NCBI RefSeq assembly: GCF_032163395.1
Contig: NZ_CP119968.1
Location: 2,444,001 to 2,508,000, forward strand
Source of the DNA: Gloeocapsopsis dulcis
GTDB taxonomy: Bacteria; Cyanobacteriota; Cyanobacteriia; Cyanobacteriales; Chroococcidiopsidaceae
Length of the DNA: 64,000 bases
Direction of reading: 5' to 3'
The notes beneath the pieces are model-generated. The model worked only from the letters and a program-made list of their open reading frames with translations, was not told the DNA's origin and did not search any database. Below are positions 26,694 through 34,699 of the stretch, piece after piece. The number at the start of each line of letters is the position of its first letter. Within the stretch, counting starts at the first letter, position 1. A program made the translations under genes and the position numbers.

Positions 26694-28391
26694 TTGGAAT
26701 TGGTAGCTTTGATATCCAAACCTCACAGACAGAATTCACATTTTGCGTACAAGCGCTTATTGTGGCAAATTGGGTTAGTTGCAACTTCCTTAGGGTTTTG
26801 TTTCGTCCCCACCCTAGGAATAATGCGTCAAGCCTTGACAGCGGAACGAATTTATGCATCTTATTCAGTTGTCGAGCGATCGATCTCGGTGGCGGCGCTG
26901 GAAAAGTATGCGCGAGAAGGTATTCTGGATGACGAACTCGCGGTTTATGCTCAATATGTTAATCCACAACAGCTAGCACAATTACGAAGGGTACTACTGA
27001 CACGAATTGAGTTAACTCCGGTAGCAGTTGCGCAGTTTCTCTATACGCCGCAGGGAATCATTTTATTAGAACGCTTGGGACAAATTGTTCAAACCGAAGC
27101 GCGTCAGCCAGGTTTTTACGCAATCCGCTCAGCTTTGATTTTAGCCGCAGCGACTCCTGATGGCTTGACTTTACTCAATGTATTACGTCAGTTTCCAACG
27201 CGCAGTATTCGTATTGATTTAGCACGCAGTTTGCGCATTGCAGAACAGCTAGAAAGATTAGTGAATCAAACTAGGCAAGCGATCACTCTTGTGCAACAGG
27301 ATGCAGTAAATGCTGCGAATGCGCAACCACCGCTTGATTTTCGGCAATTACCTGATTTGCGCGAACGAGGTCCTTTTAGTTGGAATCAGCAAACACTCAC
27401 GTTATCCGATCCGAGACGCGATCGCCGATTTCTGGCGGATATCTATCTTCCGCTTAATTTAGAAAAACCAGCACCAGTGATTGTTATTTCTCACGGTTTA
27501 GGATCAGATCGGACAAGTTTTATCTATTTAGCAACTCAACTAGCATCCTATGGCTTTGCGGTTGTGGTTCCCGAACATCCTGGAAGTAATGCAGAACAGT
27601 TGCGATCGCTTTTATTAGGAGTAGCTGCAGAAGTCGCCCAACCAAATGAATTTATTAACCGTCCACTGGATGTAAGATATTTACTCAATGAGTTGGAACG
27701 TCTGCGATTATCCGACGCTCGTTTTAGAAACATTAATGTCCAGCAAGTTGGAGTTATTGGTCAATCTTTTGGTGGTTATACTGCATTAGCTTTAGCAGGC
27801 GCACCGTTAAATTTTGAACAACTACAACAAGACTGTACCAGACTACAAGATTCTTCTTTGTGGAATGTATCGTTATTACTACAATGTCGGGCGTTGGAGT
27901 TACCAATTACTGGCTATGTTTTACGCGATCCGCGTGTAAAAGCAGCGATCGCAATTAACCCAATTACGAGTAGTGTTTTTGGCGAAGCTAGCATTAGGCA
28001 AATTACTGTACCTGTGATGATTGTCAGTGGTAGTGCTGATACTATTGCTCCTACATTGGCTGAACAAATTCGTCCTTTTAGTTGGCTAACGAGTCCAGAT
28101 AAGTATCTAGCTGTGATTGTAGGTGCTACGCACTTCTCGACAATTGGCGAACCTACGCCTGGTTCAGAACCTATTGCGGTACCGCCACAAGTTATTGGTC
28201 CTACTCCAGAAGTTGCACGGTCGTATATAAGTGCTTTGAGTGTACCGTTTTTTCAAACATATATTAATAACTTACCTCAATATCGCCCCTATCTCAGTTC
28301 GGCGTATGCTCAAGCAGTGAGTGAAACTTTATTGCCACTGAGTTTAGTGCGATCGCTCTCAAGTAGTGAGTTAAGACAATTTTTCCGCTAA
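26694..28391 (+). CDS. Periplasmic alpha/beta hydrolase with DUF1400 domain
   Basis: This protein of up to 565 residues has an N-terminal hydrophobic segment (about 24-45), a DUF1400 helical domain (about 48-165) and a dienelactone-hydrolase-like catalytic domain. The latter shows HGLGSDRTSF near 263, nucleophile GQSFGGY near 352 and a C-terminal THFST His near 487. This pairing is characteristic of cyanobacterial putative lipases/esterases. The TTG at 26694 keeps the membrane or signal segment; ATG at 26823 would lose it, so the upstream start is preferred but uncertain. Substrate unknown, possibly a phospholipid or ester. Confidence 0.75.
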   Translation: MELVALISKPHRQNSHFAYKRLLWQIGLVATSLGFCFVPTLGIMRQALTAERIYASYSVVERSISVAALEKYAREGILDDELAVYAQYVNPQQLAQLRRVLLTRIELTPVAVAQFLYTPQGIILLERLGQIVQTEARQPGFYAIRSALILAAATPDGLTLLNVLRQFPTRSIRIDLARSLRIAEQLERLVNQTRQAITLVQQDAVNAANAQPPLDFRQLPDLRERGPFSWNQQTLTLSDPRRDRRFLADIYLPLNLEKPAPVIVISHGLGSDRTSFIYLATQLASYGFAVVVPEHPGSNAEQLRSLLLGVAAEVAQPNEFINRPLDVRYLLNELERLRLSDARFRNINVQQVGVIGQSFGGYTALALAGAPLNFEQLQQDCTRLQDSSLWNVSLLLQCRALELPITGYVLRDPRVKAAIAINPITSSVFGEASIRQITVPVMIVSGSADTIAPTLAEQIRPFSWLTSPDKYLAVIVGATHFSTIGEPTPGSEPIAVPPQVIGPTPEVARSYISALSVPFFQTYINNLPQYRPYLSSAYAQAVSETLLPLSLVRSLSSSELRQFFR

Positions 28392-28474
28392 TGTTGCTGC
28401 GGCTAGATGTCAAAAGATAATAATGGCTACTAAGTTGATATTTAACTGTCACATTATTACGCGATTCTATCAAC

Positions 28475-28648
28475 ATGAATAATATATTAGTAGCTCTTCT
28501 TGTCTTGGCTTTACTACTTGTTACTATATTTTCGCCATTTTCTGCCTTGGCTTTGCTGATGGTTTTCCTATTAGTTTCGGCTTTTGTGGGTATTATCTGG
28601 ACTATGTTAAGAACGCTTATTTTTGGCGAGTCTAGCAAAAGAATTTAG
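28475..28648 (+). CDS. 57-residue two-helix membrane protein
   Basis: This short frame from ATG at 28475 encodes a strongly hydrophobic protein with two membrane helices (about residues 4-20 and 24-48) and a charged tail (GESSKRI). The coding stretch is well delimited and lacks internal damage. No family is recognised. The gene sits between the DUF1400 hydrolase and a degraded FAD-oxidase fragment. It is probably real but unsupported by homology here. Confidence 0.45.
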   Translation: MNNILVALLVLALLLVTIFSPFSALALLMVFLLVSAFVGIIWTMLRTLIFGESSKRI

Positions 28649-28661
28649 TTTAGTTTTTTAG

Positions 28662-28831
28662 AATATATTGACAGACGTGGTTGGGCATAGAACTGAGGCT
28701 AGTTATAGAAGGTGCATACATTCTGTTGTTTTTTATGAAGATGGCGGACGTAAAAAAATGGACCCTGAACAGCTAAAGTTTAAACAGATGGTAGATCCCT
28801 GTGGACTGATGAATCCTGGTAAAATCAAAGC
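28662..28831 (+). pseudogene. C-terminal fragment of an FAD-linked oxidoreductase
   Basis: About 56 codons remain, encoding a segment with YEDGGRKKMDPEQLKFK and VDPCGLMNPGKIK. This is the conserved C-terminus of FAD-binding oxidases of the glycolate-oxidase/BBE type. The rest of the gene (normally over 400 residues) is absent. The fragment is then split by an IS1-family element at 28832. Removing the element and one 8-bp duplication restores the last few codons, ending at 29757. The gene was already truncated before or after the insertion. Confidence 0.7.
28824..28831. repeat. 8-bp target duplication, left copy (ATCAAAGC)
   Basis: ATCAAAGC at 28824-28831 recurs at 29734-29741, exactly flanking the element defined by the extended inverted repeats. 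Its presence fixes the ends of the element to the base. Confidence 0.88.
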
Positions 28832-29733
28832 GATTGTGCGTTAAATAATTGTGGGATAAATCGCAATGTCATGCCAACACCAAGAACGATCGGCTAGTCC
28901 TGCGCGTTGAGCTGCTGTGGTTTTGAAGCGACTATGTTGCCAAATCCAATTGAAATAGCTCACGACTAATCGTGTCGTCACTTTTGTTTGCTCCCACAAC
29001 TTGCCAAACTTATTCTGCCGTCGATGCCACCTGCCCGTTTGCTGCCTGACAATGCCATTGGTGCGCTCTAGGCGCTGCGTCCTGTCTTTGCCAATGTAGT
29101 GCAGGATTTCAAACGGCAGCACCCGTTCGTAACCACCCCAATCATCACTGTTCCAATGCTTGCAATCGGACTTTCCTTCCGTACTCACGATCAATTCCTC
29201 AAGCAATTCATCAGTATGTTTTCCCACCCGTGCTGCTAGAATCAATCCGCTAGAGTTGGCTAGACTCAACGCAATCCAGCACTCACCCACTTCTAGTTCG
29301 TCCGCGAGGCATTGCTTTTGTTTTTTTGCACAAACGACCACATCTCGTCAGCAGACACCTCTTGAGTTTTGACCGCTTTTAGCTCAGCATTATGAACCTG
29401 TTGTGCTCGTCCACTAGCAGCACGAATAATACTGACGACGGTGTTGTATGCCAGTCCACTCGTGCGACTAATGCCTCGCAGACTGCTCCCTTCACTGTGA
29501 GCTTGTAGCACTTGGCGAATTTGCTCTGGACTAACGTGCCGATGATAGTAGAGGGTATCGAAGCGTTCGTTGAAGGTTTGACCGCAGCCAGGACAGAAGT
29601 ACCGTTGAACTCCACTGGGCATCTTGCCGTGTTTATGAACCTTCACATGTCCACATAAGGGGCATTCCATGAGATTAGCGATGAAGAATTGTTCTTCTAC
29701 TTTATCTAACCCACATAAAATTGACGCACGATC
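28832..29733 (-). mobile_element. IS1-family insertion sequence of a second subgroup
   Basis: This 902-bp element is unrelated at the nucleotide level to the three IS1 copies elsewhere in the window. The terminal inverted repeats read GATTGTGCGTTAA at the left and, inward from the right, GATCGTGCGTCAA; both continue to TGTGGG. It is flanked by the perfect octamer ATCAAAGC. It carries two overlapping transposase frames on the minus strand joined by a -1 frameshift site. It inserted into the 3' end of an FAD-oxidase remnant, about 75 bp upstream of rtcA. Confidence 0.9.
28841..29670 (-). CDS. IS1-family transposase made by programmed -1 frameshift
   Basis: Frame A (29293-29670, 125 residues) encodes the InsA-like zinc finger and HTH part: CPLCGHVKVHKHG, CPGCGQTF, then SADEMWSFVQKN. 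Frame B (28841-29341, 166 residues) continues in the -1 frame with the catalytic domain (NSDDWGGYERV, LERTNGIVRQQTGRW). The frames overlap at an A7C run (29320-29327 on the plus strand, reading A AAA AAC in sense), the slippery heptamer used by classical IS1. Slippage there joins ..SFVQK to KQKQCLADE and gives a protein of about 270 residues. The frames are otherwise intact, so the element may be active. Confidence 0.85.
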
Positions 29734-29807
29734 ATCAAAGCTTTGATGGCGAGTTAAGTAATTGGTAGGCTTGATCTAACTCGCGTGCGTAACATTCTGG
29801 TACTGCG

Positions 29808-30893
29808 GTGATTAACATTGATGGTTCTTATGGAGAAGGTGGCGGACAAGTTCTACGGACTTCACTCAGTTTAGCTGCGATTACTGGTCAAGCGGTACGC
29901 ATTGAACGCATTCGGGCGGGACGGAAAAAACCTGGATTAGCTGCCCAGCATTTGACTGCGGTACGTGCAGTTGCAGCAATTTGTCATGCACAGGTAAAGG
30001 GTGACACCTTGGGTTCAACGTCGCTAGAGTTTGTTCCGAGGAGTGCTGTACAAGCTAGTCAATATCACTTTGATGTTACTGCAGCACAAGAAGGTGGTTC
30101 TGCGGGTGCAGTAACTTTGGTATTGCAAACAATTCTCTTACCGTTAGCGATCGCCACGGGTAATTCTGAGGTAACACTACGAGGCGGAACTCATGTTCCT
30201 TTTAGCCCGCCACTAACGTATATTGAACGCGTTTACTTACCTCTGTTACGTCAAATGGGAGTAGTAGCGGAGGTAAAACTTAACGCCTGGGGCTGGTATC
30301 CGCAAGGTGGAGGTGAGGTGCAATTGCAAGTTCGTGGGAATAGTAAACTCAGCGAAATTAATTTACTAGAAAAAGGTGAATTGCAGCAGGTACGTGGATT
30401 AGCGGTAGTAACCGAATTACCTTCACACATTCCACAACGCATGGCAAGTCGGGCTGAAAATCTGTTAAGTCAGGCGCATCTTAAAGCTACTGTAACGCCC
30501 TCGCGCGAAAAGGGAATTGCTCCTGGTGCAGGGATTTTTCTTACTGCTAAGTATGCAAACACTCGTGCTGGATTCAGTGCATTAGGGCGTATAGGTTTAG
30601 CTGCAGAGAAAGCTGCGGAAATGGTGTGTGCAGAGTTATTAAATTTCCACGACACAGGCGCACCTGTTGATGTTCACTTAGCAGATCAGTTGCTGTTACC
30701 CGCAACGTTAGCCATAGAACCGAGTCAATATCGAGTTGCAGAGATTAGTACTCATTTGACGACCAATGCATGGGTAATTGAGCAATTTGGTGTAGCACAG
30801 GTGAATATTGATGTCAGCGAGAAGGTAGTTGCGATCGCACCTTTGCCTCAAATTCCTAATCTGAAATCGTATAAGCCCAAATTTCAAACTTAG
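29808..30893 (+). CDS. rtcA: RNA 3'-terminal phosphate cyclase
   Basis: This 361-residue protein matches RtcA along its length. It shows the N-terminal GSYGEGGGQVLRTS, the conserved KPGLAAQHLTAV, the GGGEV region near 165 and the C-terminal HLADQLLLP, whose His is the adenylated nucleophile. RtcA converts an RNA 3'-phosphate to a 2',3'-cyclic phosphate using ATP. GTG at 29808 is the only start preserving the N-terminal beta strand. No rtcB gene is adjacent. A 2H phosphoesterase gene lies 0.9 kb downstream. The 3' end overlaps the convergent methyltransferase gene by 38 bp. An IS1 element sits 75 bp upstream and may have altered expression. Confidence 0.92.
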   Translation: MINIDGSYGEGGGQVLRTSLSLAAITGQAVRIERIRAGRKKPGLAAQHLTAVRAVAAICHAQVKGDTLGSTSLEFVPRSAVQASQYHFDVTAAQEGGSAGAVTLVLQTILLPLAIATGNSEVTLRGGTHVPFSPPLTYIERVYLPLLRQMGVVAEVKLNAWGWYPQGGGEVQLQVRGNSKLSEINLLEKGELQQVRGLAVVTELPSHIPQRMASRAENLLSQAHLKATVTPSREKGIAPGAGIFLTAKYANTRAGFSALGRIGLAAEKAAEMVCAELLNFHDTGAPVDVHLADQLLLPATLAIEPSQYRVAEISTHLTTNAWVIEQFGVAQVNIDVSEKVVAIAPLPQIPNLKSYKPKFQT

Positions 30894-31656
30894 CTTGGGA
30901 AGAGAGGCTCTTGTGTAGTGACCCATAATGCTTTACACAAAATGCTTCAAACTCATTCATTATCTGATGAAATATCTCATCTGAGTCTCGCCAACATAAG
31001 CCATATGCCCGTAATTTAAAGTAACTTAATAGTTCCTCAACCGTATTAGTAACTTCCCACTCCTTAGCAATAAAATACTTTGACGTGTAACCCTTACTAT
31101 TAAAGTAGCCCTCTACATCTAGTTTTTCAATTGCTGTACCTACATTTTTGAATTCTTGCTGTGAATTCTCATACTTAGATAAAATTGACTGATAGTAGCC
31201 TTCAAATTCTCTTCGCGCTGGTGGAGTAATCCATTGACAATTAAGATAAACTCCTTCAGGTTTAAGCACTCGCGTAATGTCATCTAAAAATGCTTTCCAG
31301 TTAGCAATCCCATGCAGCATATGAACAGTTAACACAACATCAAAACTGTTATCTGGAAAAGGCAACTGTGAAGCGTCAGCATGAATCAGAGTTAAATTAG
31401 CAGGAATTCCAGTTAATTTTTGTCGAAATTGAGCAAGCATTGCTTCAGAGACATCAATTCCTGTCACCGAGTAGCCACGTTTGACAAGAGGAAGTACGTT
31501 TAAACCTGTACCCACACCAGGTTCTAGAAAAGATGTTTCAGAAGTTGCACCAGTCAGATTAATCATAAAGTCTGCAACTTCTTCTGCTACTGATGGTGTT
31601 AGCCAGCGTGTTTGGTCATAGATTTGTGCAATATTGTCGTAGTAGGTGCGTTTCAT
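30856..31656 (-). CDS. Class I SAM-dependent methyltransferase
   Basis: This 266-residue methyltransferase has motif I FLEPGVGTGLN near 44, VTGIDVSEAML near 65, a DASQLPFPDNSFD motif near 92-104 and a post-I segment VVLTVHMLHGI. This resembles UbiE/small-molecule methyltransferases. It is transcribed toward rtcA and overlaps its 3' end by 38 bp tail-to-tail. The substrate cannot be told from sequence. ATG at 31656 begins a typical leader helix (RTYYDNIAQIYDQTR). Confidence 0.82.
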   Translation of the reverse strand: MKRTYYDNIAQIYDQTRWLTPSVAEEVADFMINLTGATSETSFLEPGVGTGLNVLPLVKRGYSVTGIDVSEAMLAQFRQKLTGIPANLTLIHADASQLPFPDNSFDVVLTVHMLHGIANWKAFLDDITRVLKPEGVYLNCQWITPPARREFEGYYQSILSKYENSQQEFKNVGTAIEKLDVEGYFNSKGYTSKYFIAKEWEVTNTVEELLSYFKLRAYGLCWRDSDEIFHQIMNEFEAFCVKHYGSLHKSLSSQAKFEIWAYTISD

Positions 31657-31771
31657 ATCTTTATCTATACGAAATATATGTCACGCCAATTTGAAAAATG
31701 GTTGCGACAAATCATGATTATCCAATCTCCTCTGCTTTTCTGTCCACCCACATGCAACAAACTTGAAACAA

Positions 31772-32296
31772 ATGGCATCACCATCACCGCTTATTTTGAC
31801 ACTCAAACTCGATCGCATAACCTTTGATTTTTTTAATGAATTGCGCCAGCAACACTTCCCCTCAGAGAGAAACTTTCTCCCTGCACATATCACCCTCTTT
31901 CATGCACTTCCTGGCGAACACGAATTATCAATTCAGCAGAGTTTACAAAACCTCTGTACGCACACTCCATCTTTACCGCTTCTCTTTCCAAAACCGCGCT
32001 TTCTCGGTAGAGGTGTCGCAATAGAAGTTAGCTGTTCTGAGTTGATTCAACTACGACAACAGCTTGCAGCAACTTGGAATATGTGGTTAAGTAAGCAGGA
32101 TCAGCAGCGATATCAACCGCACGTCACAATTCAAAATAAAGTGACATCAGATGAAGCACGTCAGCTTTATAACGAACTTGTCAGTTCTTGGAACTCTGTT
32201 AACGGATATGGGGAGGGACTGTTACTCTGGTATTACAAAGGGGGACCGTGGGAATTAGCAGGTGAGTTCATCTTTAAATGCGGTGCAGTAGCTTAA
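31772..32296 (+). CDS. 2H phosphoesterase (2'-5' RNA ligase-like)
   Basis: This 174-residue protein has the two HxT/S-type motifs of the 2H superfamily: HITLF near residue 39 and HVTIQ near 122. They are about 83 residues apart, as expected for one catalytic cleft. Members hydrolyse 2',3'-cyclic or 2'-5' phosphodiesters or act in reverse as ligases. ATG at 31772 is preferred to the TTG at 31763. The nearness of rtcA, which makes cyclic phosphates, suggests RNA-end metabolism, but the genes are not in one operon and the link is inference. Confidence 0.78.
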   Translation: MASPSPLILTLKLDRITFDFFNELRQQHFPSERNFLPAHITLFHALPGEHELSIQQSLQNLCTHTPSLPLLFPKPRFLGRGVAIEVSCSELIQLRQQLAATWNMWLSKQDQQRYQPHVTIQNKVTSDEARQLYNELVSSWNSVNGYGEGLLLWYYKGGPWELAGEFIFKCGAVA

Positions 32297-32305
32297 ATTG
32301 TACAG

Positions 32306-32627
32306 ATGATGCACAGTTTCATTCCACCACAGCGATTTTTCCCTTATCTAACTTGGACTGACATCCAAGCAATGTCGAATAAAGAGAATGTTGTCTTAGT
32401 TCAACCTATTGGCGCAATTGAACAACATGGTCCACATTTACCATTTTGCTTGGACAACCCGCGATTTAACTCGTAGTGGAGGATTGGGAGATCCGACAGT
32501 TGCAACAAAGGAAAAAGGCGATCGCATTCTTGAATCTGTCTCTGATGGTTGGGTAAAAGCGATCGCAGACATCTACAAGTTTCGTCAGCCGCAAGCTTGG
32601 CATAATAGAAACAGCACCCTTAATTAG
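32306..32627 (+). pseudogene. Creatininase-family gene with internal deletion
   Basis: The 5' part from ATG at 32306 encodes the creatininase-family N-terminus (WTDIQAM, then VVLVQPIGAIEQHGPHLP, which includes metal ligands). About 50 codons in, the sequence jumps into another frame with the family's C-terminal end (AWTTRDLTRSGGLGDPTVAT and KGDRILE). Roughly 150-180 residues of the core are missing and the junction is frameshifted near 32440-32450. The remaining piece cannot form the enzyme. Creatininase-family proteins hydrolyse cyclic amides; the original substrate is unknown. Confidence 0.8.
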
Positions 32628-32664
32628 GGTTTATTGTGATATCCAAGTTATAAAAACACCAAAA

Positions 32665-33162
32665 ATGAAAGTATCAGATAACAAAATTACCCGCTTGTAT
32701 CATCAGGAAGATATTCAACAAATTTTACAAATCGCGATTTCTTGTCAAGCGCATGAAGGCGAATTTACTCACGAACAGTTGTTAGAAATTGCGTCTGAAT
32801 TAGAAATTACACCAGAATGTCTCCAAGCTGCTGAAAAAGAATGGCAGCTACAACAAACTGATCTGCAAAAGCGCCAAGTTTTCAATACATACCGGCGTCG
32901 CAACTTACAAAAAAGCTTTGGTAATTATGCCATTGTTAACTCTTTTTTATTGATGCTGAACTTCATCAGTGCTGGTACGCTTTCTTGGTCATTATATATT
33001 GCTTTGTTTTGGGGTTTAGGGCTAGGGCTATATGCTTGGAATATATTCCAAACCAAAGGCGAAGAATATGAAAAAGCTTATCGCAGGTGGTATCGCAAGC
33101 ACCAGTTAAGACAATCGGTAAATTCTTTAATTGATCGCTGTCTTAAAGCTTGGCAAACATAA
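32665..33162 (+). CDS. 2TM domain protein
   Basis: This 165-residue protein has a soluble N-terminal helical region (about 1-65, with the EIASELEITPECLQAAEKEW pattern). Two membrane helices (about 90-108 and 112-130) then precede a basic cytoplasmic tail (YRRWYRKHQ). The architecture matches the widespread cyanobacterial 2TM-domain proteins of unknown function. It starts 35 bp after the creatininase pseudogene. Location is inner or thylakoid membrane. Confidence 0.7.
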   Translation: MKVSDNKITRLYHQEDIQQILQIAISCQAHEGEFTHEQLLEIASELEITPECLQAAEKEWQLQQTDLQKRQVFNTYRRRNLQKSFGNYAIVNSFLLMLNFISAGTLSWSLYIALFWGLGLGLYAWNIFQTKGEEYEKAYRRWYRKHQLRQSVNSLIDRCLKAWQT

Positions 33163-33169
33163 TAGCGAT

Positions 33170-33490
33170 TTAAGCATTACCGGATAGCGATCGCAAGTAA
33201 TCAACTGCGGCTGCAACTTTGGATGAATACTTTGCAGCAAATTGCTCAAACCACAATCCCTCACTTGACAGCGGTTCTAGGGTTTTTAACCACGCGATCG
33301 CCTGTTTTTCCATTTCCTTGGCTTTATACCGTTCTAATTCGCGATCTTTTTGGGCATAATCAGTTTTGACCGCACTTAAGAGACGCTCTATATCTGAAGT
33401 TAATTGAACTGTATATTTATCTACTGGTGCTGGCGTTTTTTGCTGTGGCCTGGCATCAATTACCGCCAAAAGCTTATCAAGTTCATCCAT
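33170..33490 (-). CDS. Small conserved protein linked to VWA gene (Slr1339-like)
   Basis: This 106-residue, soluble, helical and charged protein begins MDELDKLLAVID and contains an amphipathic region YAQKDRELERYKAKEMEKQA. It resembles the cyanobacterial family labelled salt-stress protein, Slr1339 type, but this is from memory of the N-terminus. It lies 5 bp downstream of the VWA gene on the same strand and is surely co-transcribed. It may be a partner or regulator of the VWA protein. Confidence 0.55.
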   Translation of the reverse strand: MDELDKLLAVIDARPQQKTPAPVDKYTVQLTSDIERLLSAVKTDYAQKDRELERYKAKEMEKQAIAWLKTLEPLSSEGLWFEQFAAKYSSKVAAAVDYLRSLSGNA

Positions 33491-33495
33491 TGTGA

Positions 33496-34098
33496 TTAAT
33501 CATTGATCGCGTTAAGCAATACTTCCGATAAACTCATATCTTCTAAGTCATCAAGCGTAACTGTGTCACAAATATCGAATTTTGCACCGACTCCTTGCAG
33601 TTGATCGTCAATTGCTTTGAGAAATTTCGTTGCTTGCGGATCTGAACCTACTTGAATAAAAGATATTGCCAGTTCTTCATCGCGTTCCATTTGGTGAGTC
33701 GCATTGATAATGACTTCAAATACAGCGCGGCGATCGTCAGGTTCACCATCCGTAACAACTAAAATAGTTTCGCCTTGTGGCTTTATCTTTCCAGCAGCTT
33801 TACGTTGAAAGTAGTTTTTTATGGCATCTTGTAGGACAATTGCGAGATTAGTTGTCCCTGCAGGATCGCTTTCTTGAAAGACTTGAGCGACTTTACTCGA
33901 AGTAACATCATCGTAGCGTTTAAATCTACCAGAGAAGACATAGACAGAAATGCCATCAGGATCGAATTTTTCGCATTTTCGCGCTAATGCCAATGTAGAT
34001 TCTTGGGCGATTTCCCATCGACTTTTACCACCTGCTTGATCTGGTGTGGACATACTGCCACTTTTATCGATGATCAGGGTATAGTCACGATCTTGCAC
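33496..34098 (-). CDS. VWA domain protein
   Basis: This 200-residue protein is a single von Willebrand A domain. The MIDAS motif DKSGSMS is at residues 10-16, the MIDAS Thr in AGTTNLA near 80, and VVTDGEPDD near 120. The metal-binding DxSxS...T...D set is complete. No signal peptide is present, so it is cytoplasmic. The start is GTG at 34098. It forms a two-gene unit with the 106-residue protein downstream. VWA proteins of this type often act as adaptors in complex assembly; the partner is unknown. Confidence 0.8.
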   Translation of the reverse strand: MQDRDYTLIIDKSGSMSTPDQAGGKSRWEIAQESTLALARKCEKFDPDGISVYVFSGRFKRYDDVTSSKVAQVFQESDPAGTTNLAIVLQDAIKNYFQRKAAGKIKPQGETILVVTDGEPDDRRAVFEVIINATHQMERDEELAISFIQVGSDPQATKFLKAIDDQLQGVGAKFDICDTVTLDDLEDMSLSEVLLNAIND

Positions 34099-34699
34099 GA
34101 TCTCAAAGCCTCCAAGTCAGAATTTGGTCTAGTCTAACCTTGGTGTGATCGCACGTCAGCTGATAAAGCAGTTTTTCAAAAATGTTTTACTGTAGTTTAA
34201 AAGACATTTTATTTTAGAGTGTTCTTTGAAATCATCAAGAAAATATTGAATTAATTTACAAACTCACTCAATTTCAAGGCAGTCTGTCGTGACTGTCTAG
34301 AAGCCACTTGTACTTACATTTTGCTGTAAAATATTGGTAATTACTTATGCAAACTTTGCCAATTATTACATATCAGAGCTAATACTTTAAAGGTAAATAA
34401 TTATACTTAATTTATAGTTTCCCAGTATTTTTACTGTTATCAATATCTTTAATATTCACGAAGAATTTACATAAAAGCCTGTATCAGAATAAAGCTTTAC
34501 TAAATTTTCACAACATCTGATTTTTTTTGGCATATGTTATTAAATAAGGAATAAATCAATACTAGATTTAAATTCCTCCTATACTGAATTTTTCAACAAT
34601 AATTAGCTGTCACAAAAACAGCACAACTTTTATATGGAGCAAAATCTTTTGCTCTGAAGATATCTGTATTTTTACTGACTAATGGCAGGAGGAGCGATC
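34099..34699. other. Intergenic region upstream of the RTX/FG-GAP gene
   Basis: About 600 bp of AT-rich DNA lies between the divergent VWA and RTX genes. A HIP1-like octamer lies in the RTX leader (GCGATCGT at 34694). A short inverted repeat CAGTC/GACTG occurs near 34281. No gene, tRNA or riboswitch is recognised. It should contain both promoters. Confidence 0.5.

Noticed and set aside
29749-29784. GCGAGTTA/TAACTCGC hairpin as an integron attC site upstream of rtcA.
   Set aside because: The core-like heptamers occur in the wrong order and there is no integrase or cassette array; it is a plain 8-bp inverted repeat.
29725-29789. Apparent three-way RNA structure upstream of rtcA (palindrome CATCAAAGCTTTGATG plus flanking stems).
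   Set aside because: The outer arm is the terminal repeat of the IS1 element and half of the palindrome is its target duplication, so most of the symmetry was created by the insertion.
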